A stretch of 22,388 nt of DNA from UBA11524 sp051883695 (GTDB taxonomy: Bacteria > Bacillota > Clostridia > Christensenellales > Aristaeellaceae): positions 1-22,388 of the forward strand of contig JBJEUF010000029.1 of the NCBI GenBank assembly GCA_051883695.1. The letters are read 5' to 3'. Positions 7,601 to 15,188 of this stretch are shown piece by piece. Within the stretch, counting starts at the first letter, position 1, and the number at the start of each line of letters is the position of its first letter. Made by a program: the position numbers and the translations under genes. Under the pieces are notes generated by a model. It saw only the letters and a program-made list of their open reading frames with translations, did not search any database and was not told where the DNA came from.

Positions 7601-7965
7601 AGACTTTCGGTCTGTTTAAAAGCATGACGGAGCACAGCCGGGAATGCTTCTGATTGCATCCCAGCCTGTCGGACTGCTTACCTCCGACACAATGTGTCAG
7701 CCGCTGTGTCGGCTCTGTGTCAGTGCAAACCCGGTTATTTCAAGGCGTTTCGGGCTTTGACACACTTGACACAGCAATTATGTACAAGTAAGAAAATACA
7801 AAGAAACAAACAAAAAAAGATAGAGAATCACTGTGTCATTGTGTCAGGTGTGTCAGAGCGATCGTTTGAGAATCGGTTGTCCGATCGCATCAGAATAGAT
7901 GATGCTGCACATTCTCTCTCAGCATTGCATGGATACAACGAGATCCAGACTATCGGTCTGTTTTT
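7600..7965. repeat. Pair of near-identical hairpin repeats CAGACTWTCGGTCTGTTT
   Basis: The motif occurs at 7600-7617 (CAGACTTTCGGTCTGTTT) and at 7946-7963 (CAGACTATCGGTCTGTTT), differing at one base, in the same orientation. Each forms a short stem CAGAC/GTCTG. The second is followed by five T and could act as a weak terminator. Together they flank the TGTGTCA array. Confidence 0.6.
7693..7856. repeat. Array of TGTGTCA repeats in both orientations
   Basis: Forward copies of TGTGTC[A/G]G or TGTGTCA begin at 7693, 7705, 7716, 7832, 7840 and 7849. Reverse copies (TGACACA) occur at 7758-7764 and 7767-7773. In the inner groups the spacing is 8-9 bp. The reverse pair and the last forward triplet form a large imperfect inverted repeat around an A-rich, GC-poor core (about 7775-7830). 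This resembles an iteron or multi-site protein-binding array. No replication or integrase gene is nearby. Confidence 0.7.
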
Positions 7966-8075
7966 GCTGATTGCAGCTGTTCGCCATGCACCGTTCATGA
8001 TGCCTGACGCAGTCCATGCCGCCGACGACAAATGAACCGCAGCGCTTACTGCCCCTGATTCCGCAGAAGCCATCA

Positions 8076-8109
8076 TAAAACCGCCTCTCTCAATCACTGA
8101 AAGAGGCGG
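8076..8109 (-). terminator. Terminator of the LRR/Ig surface protein gene
   Basis: On the minus strand CCGCCTCT (8109-8102) pairs with AGAGGCGG (8088-8081), followed by TTTTATG. It begins 9 nt after the stop codon of the upstream gene, as expected for an intrinsic terminator, although the T run is only four bases. Confidence 0.75.
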
Positions 8110-8118
8110 CTATTGATG

Positions 8119-10923
8119 TTAGTGAATGTCCGTCAGCTTCGTGCAGTTGGCAAATGCGCGTCGGCCGATGACCTGAACGGAATCAGGCAGGTCGATGGTC
8201 GTGAGCGTCGTGTTGCCCTCAAACGCGCCCTCTGCAATGTATGTGACCGGAGCACCGTTCACCTCGCCCAGCACAGTCACGCTGCCGGCGGAACCCACAT
8301 ACTTGACAACCGCCGCAAGGCCATCCTCCACGAGGTACTTCACATCGTCAATTACCACATAGGGATCGTACTCAAGCAGCTGCACCGTATCCGTGTAGAC
8401 CGTGACGCCATTGGCATCGGTGATCTTGCAGCGATAATAGTTGCCGATTCGGTTCTGGCGTAGCTCCACGCTCAGCGTGTCCGTGGTCGCGCCGGTCAGG
8501 CCGCTGTCGTACCATGCATTGACGGTCGCGCTGCGCCACTGCCAGATGTAGGTCAGGCCGGAGCCGGTAGCCTTCACCGTGAATTGGGCAACCTCGCCCA
8601 GCGCAACGCTCTGACCCACAGGCTGCGTTTCGATGGTGATCGCATTGCCCGGTTCGTACAGCAGCTGCGCCGCATCCGAAAGCACTGTCTTGCCGGTCAC
8701 GTCCTTGATTCTGCAGCGATAGCTGTAGCCGTTGCGGGCCTCGGTCAGAACAACCGAGATGGAGTTGGTGTTGCAGCCCGTCATGCCGCTGTCCTGCCAT
8801 ACGCCAAGGGCGGGATTCAGGAACTGCCACTGGTAGCTCAGGCCCGTACCCGTAGCTACCACCTTATAGGTGGCGGTCTGTCCGATATCGAGCTTCTGCG
8901 TGGCCGGCTGCGTGACAATCACCAGCGGCTCAGCCTCTGCGGCAAGCGACAGGGTGGCTGCATTGGAATACAGCTTGTTGCCGTTGATGTCCGTCACCGC
9001 GCAGCGGTACGCATAGCCGACGCGCGCCTGGGTCAGCTCAACGTTCATCTGTTCGGACTTGCTGCCCGTCATCCCGCTGTCGTACCAGGCATTGACGCCC
9101 GCGGGATGGAACTGCCACTGATAGGTCAGTCCGGTACCGGTCGCAACAACCTTGAAGGCTGCGATATCGCCGATCTGGCCCGCGTAATCCTTGGGATGGG
9201 TGACGATTGCGAAGGCGGTGGCGCTTGAAATGCTCAGGGAGGCAGGATCCGAAACGAGCTGTTTGCCGGAAGCATCCGTAACGACACAGCGATAGGCATA
9301 GCCGTCGCGGGCCTTGGTCAATTCCACGTTGATCTGCGCCGTGGTAGAACCCGTCATGCCGCTGTCGAACCACGCGCTTGCGGAGGCAGGACGGAACTGC
9401 CACTGATAGGTCAGGCCCTCACCGGTCGCTACAATCCTGAAGGTTGCGGTATCGCCCACATTGCCGGCATAGCTCTTCGGCTGGGTGATGATCTCAAAGC
9501 CGTTCTGATCGATTGTGAGCTCAGCCGCGTTGGAATAGAGCGTTTTACCGTCGCCGTTGGTCACCGCACAGCGGTAGGCATAGCCATTGCGCGCATTGGT
9601 CAGCTCAACGCTGATGGCATTCGTGTTCGAGCCCGTCATGCCGCTGTCGAACCAGGTGGTCACATCCGCCTTGTGGAACTGCCACTGATAGGTCAGGTTA
9701 TCGCCCTTGGCTTCAATAGAGAATGTCGCGATATCACCGATTTCGCCCGCGTAGGATTGGGGCTGCTTCACAATCGCGAAATCAACGTGGTTGGTCAGCA
9801 GCTGCGCACCCTCCGTATAGACCGTCGTGCCGGACGCATCGGTGATCGCGCAGCGGTACGCATAGCCGACACGCGCCGCGGTCAGCTCCACGGAGATCGA
9901 AGGGGTATTGCAGCCTGTCATGCCGCTGTTGATCCAGGTGGTGGAGGACGCATTATGGAACTGCCACTGATAGGTCAGACTGTCACCGGTTGCCTCCACC
10001 GTGAAGGTGGCAATATCACCGATTTCGCCGAAATAGGTTTCAGGCATGCTGATGATTTCAATGGAGCCCCTTGCGCCCAGATTCAGGCCGTCATTTGCCT
10101 CATCATCCGTCCGTACATCGTCTTCCGTCGCCGGAGCATCTGTCTCGGACGGAACCTCAGTCTCCACGGGAGTCTCCGTCTCGGCAGGCGCTTCGGTCGC
10201 CTCAGGGACTTCCGGCTCCGCAGGCACTTCGGTCACCTCAGGGACTTCCGGCTCCGCAGGCACTTCGGTCACCTCAGGGACTTCCGGCGCCGCAGGCGCT
10301 TCGGTCACCTCAGGGACTTCCGGCGCCGCAGGCACTTCGGTCACCTCAGGGACTTCCGGCGCCGCAGGAGCCTCCGTTACTACCGGCGCCTCCGTTGCAA
10401 CAGGCGTAGCAGTCGGTTCCGGTGTCGCGGTTACAACAGGCTCCGGCGTAGCTGTCGGATCCAGATAAACAACCGGAGGTGTATTCGTATTCGACGCAGC
10501 CAACTGGGCGGCGATGTTACAGCCGTCGAAGGCATTACCCGCAACACTCCTGACATTCGCTGCCCAGGAGGGATTCATCGGCAGACAGCCGGCAAAGGCA
10601 TAGCTGCCGATCGACTCCAGGGCAGAGAAATCCGCGAAGGAAACGCGGGACAGCTTGCTGCAGCCCGCAAAGGCCTGGGATTGAATCTTGGTCACCTTGC
10701 CGGCGAAGCGCACGGAGGTAATGGTGCGGTTGTTCAGGAAGGCGCCCGATCCAATGATCTCCACTTCCGCAGGCACCGTAACGGACGAACTGTTTCCGTT
10801 GTACCTCACCAGCTTGTTCCCGGAGATTTCAAACTCGGGAGCCCCGTCGCCCTCTGCATACACGATTGGCATGAGCGTGAACAGCATCGCAATCACGAGC
10901 AGTACCGATACGATTCTCTTCAT
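8119..10923 (-). CDS. Secreted BspA-type LRR protein with six Ig-like domains
   Basis: A 934-residue exported protein, probably a surface or extracellular binding protein. The signal peptide covers residues 1-23, with cleavage after VYA. BspA-type leucine-rich repeats (LRR_5 style: IIGSGAFLNN, IQSQAFAGC, IGSYAFAGC) run to about 150. A Pro/Thr/Glu/Val linker with 12-residue repeats extends to about 285. Six Ig-like domains of about 93 residues cover ~287-855; each has an LTYQWQ-like core, W.DSGMTG and GYAYRC. A last LRR segment (EGAFEGNTTLTTIDL, IGRRAFANC) closes the protein. No LPxTG motif, C-terminal anchor helix or S-layer domain is visible, so attachment is unclear. The ATG at 10923 has GGGAGGG upstream; promoter and terminator are both clear. 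In this protein class ligands include host proteins or glycans, but none can be named here. Confidence 0.88.
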   Translation of the reverse strand: MKRIVSVLLVIAMLFTLMPIVYAEGDGAPEFEISGNKLVRYNGNSSSVTVPAEVEIIGSGAFLNNRTITSVRFAGKVTKIQSQAFAGCSKLSRVSFADFSALESIGSYAFAGCLPMNPSWAANVRSVAGNAFDGCNIAAQLAASNTNTPPVVYLDPTATPEPVVTATPEPTATPVATEAPVVTEAPAAPEVPEVTEVPAAPEVPEVTEAPAAPEVPEVTEVPAEPEVPEVTEVPAEPEVPEATEAPAETETPVETEVPSETDAPATEDDVRTDDEANDGLNLGARGSIEIISMPETYFGEIGDIATFTVEATGDSLTYQWQFHNASSTTWINSGMTGCNTPSISVELTAARVGYAYRCAITDASGTTVYTEGAQLLTNHVDFAIVKQPQSYAGEIGDIATFSIEAKGDNLTYQWQFHKADVTTWFDSGMTGSNTNAISVELTNARNGYAYRCAVTNGDGKTLYSNAAELTIDQNGFEIITQPKSYAGNVGDTATFRIVATGEGLTYQWQFRPASASAWFDSGMTGSTTAQINVELTKARDGYAYRCVVTDASGKQLVSDPASLSISSATAFAIVTHPKDYAGQIGDIAAFKVVATGTGLTYQWQFHPAGVNAWYDSGMTGSKSEQMNVELTQARVGYAYRCAVTDINGNKLYSNAATLSLAAEAEPLVIVTQPATQKLDIGQTATYKVVATGTGLSYQWQFLNPALGVWQDSGMTGCNTNSISVVLTEARNGYSYRCRIKDVTGKTVLSDAAQLLYEPGNAITIETQPVGQSVALGEVAQFTVKATGSGLTYIWQWRSATVNAWYDSGLTGATTDTLSVELRQNRIGNYYRCKITDANGVTVYTDTVQLLEYDPYVVIDDVKYLVEDGLAAVVKYVGSAGSVTVLGEVNGAPVTYIAEGAFEGNTTLTTIDLPDSVQVIGRRAFANCTKLTDIH
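10201..10380 (-). repeat. 36-bp tandem repeat coding the Pro/Glu/Val/Thr linker
   Basis: Five 36-bp units begin at 10201, 10237, 10273, 10309 and 10345, with few differences. Each encodes a 12-residue unit such as APEVPEVTEVPA. Degenerate copies extend further on both sides. The repeat forms the extended linker between the LRR and Ig-like parts and could vary in length between strains. Confidence 0.93.
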
Positions 10924-10968
10924 GATGTGTCCCTCCCGTGGGCTGTGAATGGCATCATCTTAGCTATT

Positions 10969-10997
10969 ATTATAGCAAATTGTCCGGTGCGAATCAA
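10969..10997 (-). promoter_or_regulatory. Promoter of the LRR/Ig surface protein gene
   Basis: On the minus strand TTGATT (10997-10992), a 17-nt spacer and a perfect TATAAT (10974-10969). Transcription would start near 10962, about 39 nt before the start codon. Confidence 0.8.
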
Positions 10998-11035
10998 GTA
11001 GTCTGTCTCGCTGTTTTATGAAATCAGCATCTTTT

Positions 11036-11707
11036 TTACTTCTCCGCATACTTCAGCGCCTTGCGAAGGACGGCTGAAAAGGTCAGCAGGAAAATTTTCA
11101 CATCAAAGAGGAACGAACATTTCGTCACATATTGAAGCTCCATTCTTTGACGCCTGCCGGATGCATATGTGTCCTCCGGCCTGGCACACGCCTGCCAATA
11201 CCCGGTCAAGCCGGGCGTTACGCTGAGCAGCAGCGGCTGCTCCTCCGGACTGTAGCAGGCAATCTCCTCCGGCAGAATCGGGCGCGGCCCCACAAAGCTC
11301 ATCTCCCCTTTCAGGATGTTCCAGAGCTGGGGCAGCTCGTCCAGACTGGTACAGCGCAGGAAGCGTCCAAGCCGTGTCAGCCGCGGATCATGCTCAATCT
11401 TGAACTCCTGCATGTATTGCTCCCGAAGCTCCCGATCCAGCCGCTCAAGCTGGACCTCCGCATCCGGACACATGCTGCGGAATTTGTAGACGGTGATGAT
11501 CCGTCCGTTCCTGCCCAGGCGATGCTGCCGGTAAATGACGGGCTGTCCGTCCCGGATCCGGATGACGAGGGCAATCAGCAGCATCGGCAACGCAAGCACC
11601 AGCAGCGCGACGGCCGACAGCAGCACATCCATCACCCGCTTGAAGAAGCGATATACGCGCCGATCAGGCCTGGTAGCTCTTTCATCCAGCTCAGACGCAA
11701 TGGCCAT
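11036..11707 (-). CDS. Polyprenyl-phosphate sugar-1-phosphate transferase
   Basis: Bacterial sugar transferase of the small monotopic type, which moves a sugar-1-phosphate from a UDP-sugar onto undecaprenyl phosphate to start a surface glycan or exopolysaccharide. The 223-residue product has one hydrophobic membrane segment at about residues 26-50. The conserved core follows: GQPVIYRQHRLGRNG (54-68), VYKFRSM (73-79), the catalytic Asp-Glu pair in SLDELPQLWN (D123, E124), FVGPRPILPEE (138-148) and TPGLTGYWQ. It lacks the long multi-pass N-terminal region of WcaJ/WbaP types. The ATG at 11707 lies inside the end of glmM (17-bp overlap), with AGGTG about 10 nt upstream, so translation is probably coupled to glmM. 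The sugar is unknown; linkage to glmM suggests an amino sugar. No terminator was found after it. Confidence 0.92.
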   Translation of the reverse strand: MAIASELDERATRPDRRVYRFFKRVMDVLLSAVALLVLALPMLLIALVIRIRDGQPVIYRQHRLGRNGRIITVYKFRSMCPDAEVQLERLDRELREQYMQEFKIEHDPRLTRLGRFLRCTSLDELPQLWNILKGEMSFVGPRPILPEEIACYSPEEQPLLLSVTPGLTGYWQACARPEDTYASGRRQRMELQYVTKCSFLFDVKIFLLTFSAVLRKALKYAEK

Positions 11708-13076
11708 TGTCTCGAATCACCTGCACGATCGATTCACAGCACGCGCTGCACACATCCTCGCTCTCAGCCTCGACCATGACGCGGATCACAGGCTCCGTGC
11801 CGCTCTCGCGCACCAGAACGCGGCCTGTTTCGCCCAGCCTTTCCGCCACAGCGGCTACTGCCTTCTGCACATCGGGGTCAGCCTGTGCTTCGGCCTTGTC
11901 CTTCACGCGGACGTTGACCAGCTTCTGCGGATAGATGACCAGTTCCTTCGCCAGCTCGGACATCGTGGTCTTGCGGGCGCAGACCACCTCCAGCATCTTC
12001 AGGCTGGTCAGGATGCCGTCGCCGGTGGACGCGTACTTGGTGAAGATGATATGTCCCGAATTCTCACCGCCCAGCCGGCAGTTGTTCTGCGTCATGTACT
12101 CGTAGACATATTTATCGCCGACCGCCGTCTTGGCGTAGTCGATGCCGATCGCATCGAAGGCGCGGAAGAGGCCAAAGTTGGACATCACCGTCGTCACGAC
12201 CGTGTTGTTCAGCAGCTTGCCGCGCTCCTTCATGTACTTGCCGTAGATGTACAGGATATGATCGCCGGTGATCACCTGACCCTTCTCATCCACGCACAGG
12301 CAGCGGTCCGCATCGCCGTCATAGGCAAAGCCGACGTCGCAGCCGTTTTCGACCACAAATTTCTGCAGTCCCTCAATATGGGTGGAGCCGGCGTTTTCGT
12401 TGATGTTCAGGCCGTTGGGCTCCGCGTTGATGACCATCGTCTTGGCGCCCAGGGCCTCAAAGACCGCCTTGGCAATGTTCCAGGAGCTGCCGTTGGCGCA
12501 GTCCAGTGCAACCTTCTTGCCCTTGAAGGAATACATGCCCAGCGAGATCAGATAGCCGATGTAGCGGTTGCGCCCGGAAACGTAATCGACGGTACGTCCG
12601 ATCCTTTCGCCGGTCGCAAAGGGGATCTCGTCCCAGCGCTGTCCGAAGGCTTCCAGACAGCCGTCAAGGTATTGTTCGACCAGATCGAGGGTTTCTTCCT
12701 CCATCTTCTCGCCCTGACCGTTGATCAGCTTGATGCCGTTGTCATAGTAGGGATTATGGCTGGCGGAGATCATGATGCCGCAGTCGAACTCATCCACGCG
12801 CGCCACATAGGCCACGGACGGTGTGGTCGTGACATGCAGCAGGTAGGCATCCGCCCCGGAAGCCACCAGTCCGCCGACAAGGGTATATTCAAACATATAG
12901 CTGGAACGACGGGTATCCTTTCCGATCACAATGCGAGGCGGCGTCATGTCGCCCGCGCGGCGTTTCTTTTCTCCATAATACCAGCCAAGAAAGCGACCGA
13001 CCTTGTATGCGTGATCCGCTGTCAGGTTCTGATTGGCCTCTCCGCGGAAACCATCGGTGCCGAAGTATTTTCCCAT
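11691..13076 (-). CDS. glmM: Phosphoglucosamine mutase
   Basis: Interconverts glucosamine-6-phosphate and glucosamine-1-phosphate on the way to UDP-GlcNAc. The 461-residue product starts MGKYFGTDGFRG, the family signature. The phosphoserine loop is ISASHNP (Ser106), the metal loop DGDADR is at about 253-258, and the C-terminal phosphate-binding loop is RESGTEPVIRVM. Length is slightly above the common ~450. The start has AAGGAG 9 nt upstream. A near-perfect promoter lies 96 bp upstream. The stop codon overlaps the start of the sugar transferase gene, giving a two-gene operon. GlmS, which supplies its substrate, is encoded about 4 kb away on the other strand. Confidence 0.96.
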   Translation of the reverse strand: MGKYFGTDGFRGEANQNLTADHAYKVGRFLGWYYGEKKRRAGDMTPPRIVIGKDTRRSSYMFEYTLVGGLVASGADAYLLHVTTTPSVAYVARVDEFDCGIMISASHNPYYDNGIKLINGQGEKMEEETLDLVEQYLDGCLEAFGQRWDEIPFATGERIGRTVDYVSGRNRYIGYLISLGMYSFKGKKVALDCANGSSWNIAKAVFEALGAKTMVINAEPNGLNINENAGSTHIEGLQKFVVENGCDVGFAYDGDADRCLCVDEKGQVITGDHILYIYGKYMKERGKLLNNTVVTTVMSNFGLFRAFDAIGIDYAKTAVGDKYVYEYMTQNNCRLGGENSGHIIFTKYASTGDGILTSLKMLEVVCARKTTMSELAKELVIYPQKLVNVRVKDKAEAQADPDVQKAVAAVAERLGETGRVLVRESGTEPVIRVMVEAESEDVCSACCESIVQVIRDNGHCV

Positions 13077-13171
13077 TTCGATACTCTCCTTACTATACTA
13101 TTGCGATCTGATGCGCCATTTTCTGCGGCATCATCCATCATTCCCTATGCGCTGCACACGGATACGAATCA

Positions 13172-13200
13172 ATTATACCATCTGCTCCCATTGATGTCAA
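13172..13200 (-). promoter_or_regulatory. Promoter of the glmM operon
   Basis: On the minus strand a perfect TTGACA (13200-13195), a 17-nt spacer and a perfect TATAAT (13177-13172). The transcript would start near 13165, about 89 nt before glmM. Confidence 0.88.
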
Positions 13201-13522
13201 CTTGACGCGCTGAGGGTATGTGTGTCCATCCTGCCCGTTTTTTCGACACATCGCGTCATTCCAGGCCCCTGATTAACGCGATATAATAATATAGTCATCC
13301 AATCATCCTTATGCTGATTCGTGCCGTCACGTTATGGGGATAGACCTCTGCCAAGCGCATTGGGGATTTTCCATTGTCAGCGGTATCATCCTGTTCATGC
13401 GCCAGGACCCTTCCGTCCTTTCGTTTCGGAGACGGATTACCTCGCCAGACGGCTCGGTTTCAGTCGGATGCATGGAATAAGTGACATTCTGAAATTTCCT
13501 CTGAAAAAAATAAAAAAAACCC

Positions 13523-13551
13523 TTGCAAAACTGACAGAAGTACGCTATATT
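13523..13551 (+). promoter_or_regulatory. Promoter of the sugar ABC importer
   Basis: TTGCAA at 13523-13528, a 17-nt spacer and TATATT at 13546-13551. The predicted transcript start near 13558 falls on the operator candidate just downstream, and the leader to the first gene is about 160 nt. Confidence 0.75.
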
Positions 13552-13557
13552 ATATAT

Positions 13558-13569
13558 ATCGAAACCGAT
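13558..13569. promoter_or_regulatory. LacI-type operator candidate at the importer start site
   Basis: ATCGAAACCGAT is an inverted repeat (ATCG/CGAT) with the GAAACCGA-like core seen in LacI/GalR-family operators. Its position at +1 of the importer promoter would allow repression until the sugar is present. No LacI-family gene lies in the window, so the regulator is unidentified. Confidence 0.5.
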
Positions 13570-13643
13570 TTAGTCATATGATGGCTGCACAATGAAATGT
13601 TGTGCCCTGGATGCCATTCGCCAACTGATCGGCGTCATTCCTT

Positions 13644-13696
13644 CATGTCAATAACGGCACTGACATGTGCTGTTAGAGAAATAGCGGCTCAGCCGC
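13644..13696 (+). other. Two hairpins in the leader of the importer mRNA
   Basis: The first pairs CATGTCA (13644-13650) with TGACATG (13661-13667) around 10 nt. The second pairs GCGGC (13684-13688) with GCCGC (13692-13696) around TCA. The second ends 4 nt before the AAGGAGG ribosome binding site at 13701-13707. They may influence mRNA stability or initiation. There is no terminator-like T run. Confidence 0.4.
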
Positions 13697-13716
13697 AAAA
13701 AAGGAGGACCTACCCC

Positions 13717-15054
13717 ATGAAGAAGTTTGTCAGCTTCCTTCTCTGCCTGGCGCTGCTTTGCTCCTGCGTCTCCGCCTTCGCCGCAACTCCCGTTGCCGCG
13801 TCCGATCTGGAGTACAAGGGCGAGCTGTCCATCATGCACTTCTCTACCTCTGAGGAGTCTCAGGGCAACGGCGGCTCCGATGGCTTCCGTACCGTGCTGG
13901 CTGCCTGGCAGGCTGCGCATCCCGACGTCAAGCTGAACGAGACCGTCATCGCCAACGCTGAGTACAAGATCAAGATCGCCGCTCAGACTTCCAACCTGCC
14001 TGACGTGTTCCTGCTCCAGGGCATGAACACCATCAGCTGGGCTAAGCAGGGCCTGGTGCTGGATCTGACCGAGATCATCGCTCAGAGCCCCTACTACGCT
14101 GATTACAACACCGCTTACTTCACCCCCTTCACCACCGAGGGCAAGATCTACGGCTTCCCGGTGCTGACCGGCGGCACCTGCACCGTTGTGATCTACGACA
14201 AGGCTATGTGGAAGGAAGCCGGCTATGACAGCTTCCCCACCACCTGGGCTGAGGTTGAGGCCGCTGCCGAGTACTTCACCGCGCAGGGCATCATCCCCGT
14301 GGCCTTCGGCAACGGCGGCCAGTGGCAGATGAACTCCTGCTTCATCTCCACCCTGGGCAACCGCTACACCGGTCCCGAATGGTTCGCCAGCCTGATCGCC
14401 AAGGAAGGCGCCGCCTTCACGGATGAGGCGTTTGTGGCCTGCCTGAAGGAGACCAAGCGTCTGTTCTGCGACACCAAGATCTTCAACAGCAACTTCAACA
14501 CCGTCACCAACGAGGACGCCCGCGAGTACTACATCGCCGGCCAGGCTGCGGCCTTCATCGGCGGCAACTGGGACGAGAGCTACATCGCCGCGACCCTGAA
14601 GGATTCCGACGCGGAGAAGTGGGCCAACATCGGCTTCGCCGTGCTGCCCCAGCCCGCTGACGCCACCAAGGCGCCCAACTCCCAGAACATCGGCCTGGGC
14701 TACGCCGTGGCCATCAACCCCAAGGTTGCCGAGGATCCTGACAAGCTGGCTGCCGCCATCGACCTGGCGCAGGAGCTGACCGGCCCCGCCTTCTCCACCT
14801 ATGTGGCTGAGAACTACGCCCTGGGCGGCCTGACCGCTGCCGGCGAAGTTGACCTGTCCAAGTTCGACCAGATCACCCAGGACTTCTACAACTGGTCCTA
14901 TGTGGACACCGAGACCTGCGAGATCTACGACTCCTACATCAACTCCGCTGTGTGGGGCGTGTTCAACCAGGATCTGCAGGCGATGCTGAACGGCGACATG
15001 ACGCCCGAAGAGGTTGCTCAGAACGCTCAGGCTGCCTACGAGGCGAACTACTAA
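13717..15054 (+). CDS. Extracellular sugar-binding protein of an ABC importer
   Basis: Family 1 extracellular solute-binding protein that captures a sugar or oligosaccharide outside the membrane and delivers it to the two permeases encoded next. The 445-residue product begins with a clear export signal. Two readings are possible: a lipoprotein with the cysteine in LLCSC, or cleavage after SAFA. The fold signature is the usual one, with LSIMHFSTSEES at the mature N terminus, then LPDVFLLQGM, YGFPVLTGG and a C-terminal GYAVAINPKVAEDPDK. The start has a strong AAGGAGG. Codon use is narrow (CTG, GCC, ATC, TTC, AAC, AAG), more so than in its neighbours, which suggests high expression. A hairpin after the gene fits extra binding-protein mRNA. 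The substrate cannot be named. Confidence 0.93.
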   Translation: MKKFVSFLLCLALLCSCVSAFAATPVAASDLEYKGELSIMHFSTSEESQGNGGSDGFRTVLAAWQAAHPDVKLNETVIANAEYKIKIAAQTSNLPDVFLLQGMNTISWAKQGLVLDLTEIIAQSPYYADYNTAYFTPFTTEGKIYGFPVLTGGTCTVVIYDKAMWKEAGYDSFPTTWAEVEAAAEYFTAQGIIPVAFGNGGQWQMNSCFISTLGNRYTGPEWFASLIAKEGAAFTDEAFVACLKETKRLFCDTKIFNSNFNTVTNEDAREYYIAGQAAAFIGGNWDESYIAATLKDSDAEKWANIGFAVLPQPADATKAPNSQNIGLGYAVAINPKVAEDPDKLAAAIDLAQELTGPAFSTYVAENYALGGLTAAGEVDLSKFDQITQDFYNWSYVDTETCEIYDSYINSAVWGVFNQDLQAMLNGDMTPEEVAQNAQAAYEANY

Positions 15055-15097
15055 TTCACGAATAGCTGCCTGACTTCATTGTCTGTTAGCTGACGTG

Positions 15098-15137
15098 GGG
15101 CCGTTCTGCCGATTCCAGATCGGCGGAACGGCCCTTT
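15098..15137 (+). terminator. Intercistronic hairpin after the binding-protein gene
   Basis: A 16-bp stem with one G-U pair links 15098-15113 and 15119-15134 around a 5-nt loop, followed by TTTCCATTT. It sits between the binding-protein gene and the permeases. It can act as a partial terminator or a barrier to 3' decay, a common way to give excess binding protein. Confidence 0.7.
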
Positions 15138-15188
15138 CCATTTGAGAAAACGGCTGGCTGAAAAGCAGGCGGAAAGAGAGGGAATGTC

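Larger units (their letters stand above)
7549..8118. other. Gene-free region with repeats, between glmS and the LRR/Ig gene
   Basis: About 570 bp without a convincing gene. Short open frames at 7694-8035 (+) and 7828-8097 (-) have no good ribosome binding site and no recognisable protein. It holds the glmS terminator, an array of TGTGTCA-type repeats around an A-rich core, and two copies of a short hairpin motif. A 7-bp inverted repeat pairs GCGATCG (7858-7864) with CGATCGC (7882-7888). The terminator of the LRR/Ig gene closes the region. The A-rich stretch near 7775-7830 is much lower in GC than its surroundings, so the segment may be the remnant of something acquired. Confidence 0.6.
13201..13716. 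other. Divergent intergenic region between glmM and the ABC importer
   Basis: About 500 bp without a supported gene; a small open frame at 13321-13581 (+) has no ribosome binding site or recognisable product. The right half holds the importer promoter, an operator candidate and two leader hairpins. In the left half a TATAAT occurs at 13282-13287 (+) with only a weak -35, so a small transcript cannot be excluded. Nothing else is visible in 13290-13500. Confidence 0.5.

Noticed and set aside
7600..7965. CRISPR array
   Set aside because: The repeats are only 7-8 bp, occur in both orientations and have no unique spacers of regular length.
7694..8035. 113-codon plus-strand frame between glmS and the LRR/Ig gene
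   Set aside because: It begins in repeats, lacks a ribosome binding site, and its product has no recognisable features.
7549..8118. Insertion sequence or integrated element with a transposase
   Set aside because: No transposase or integrase fragment was seen in any frame and no clear target-site duplication; only the repeats support a foreign origin.
13321..13581. 86-codon plus-strand frame upstream of the ABC importer
   Set aside because: It has no ribosome binding site and runs through the importer's promoter; composition does not look coding.
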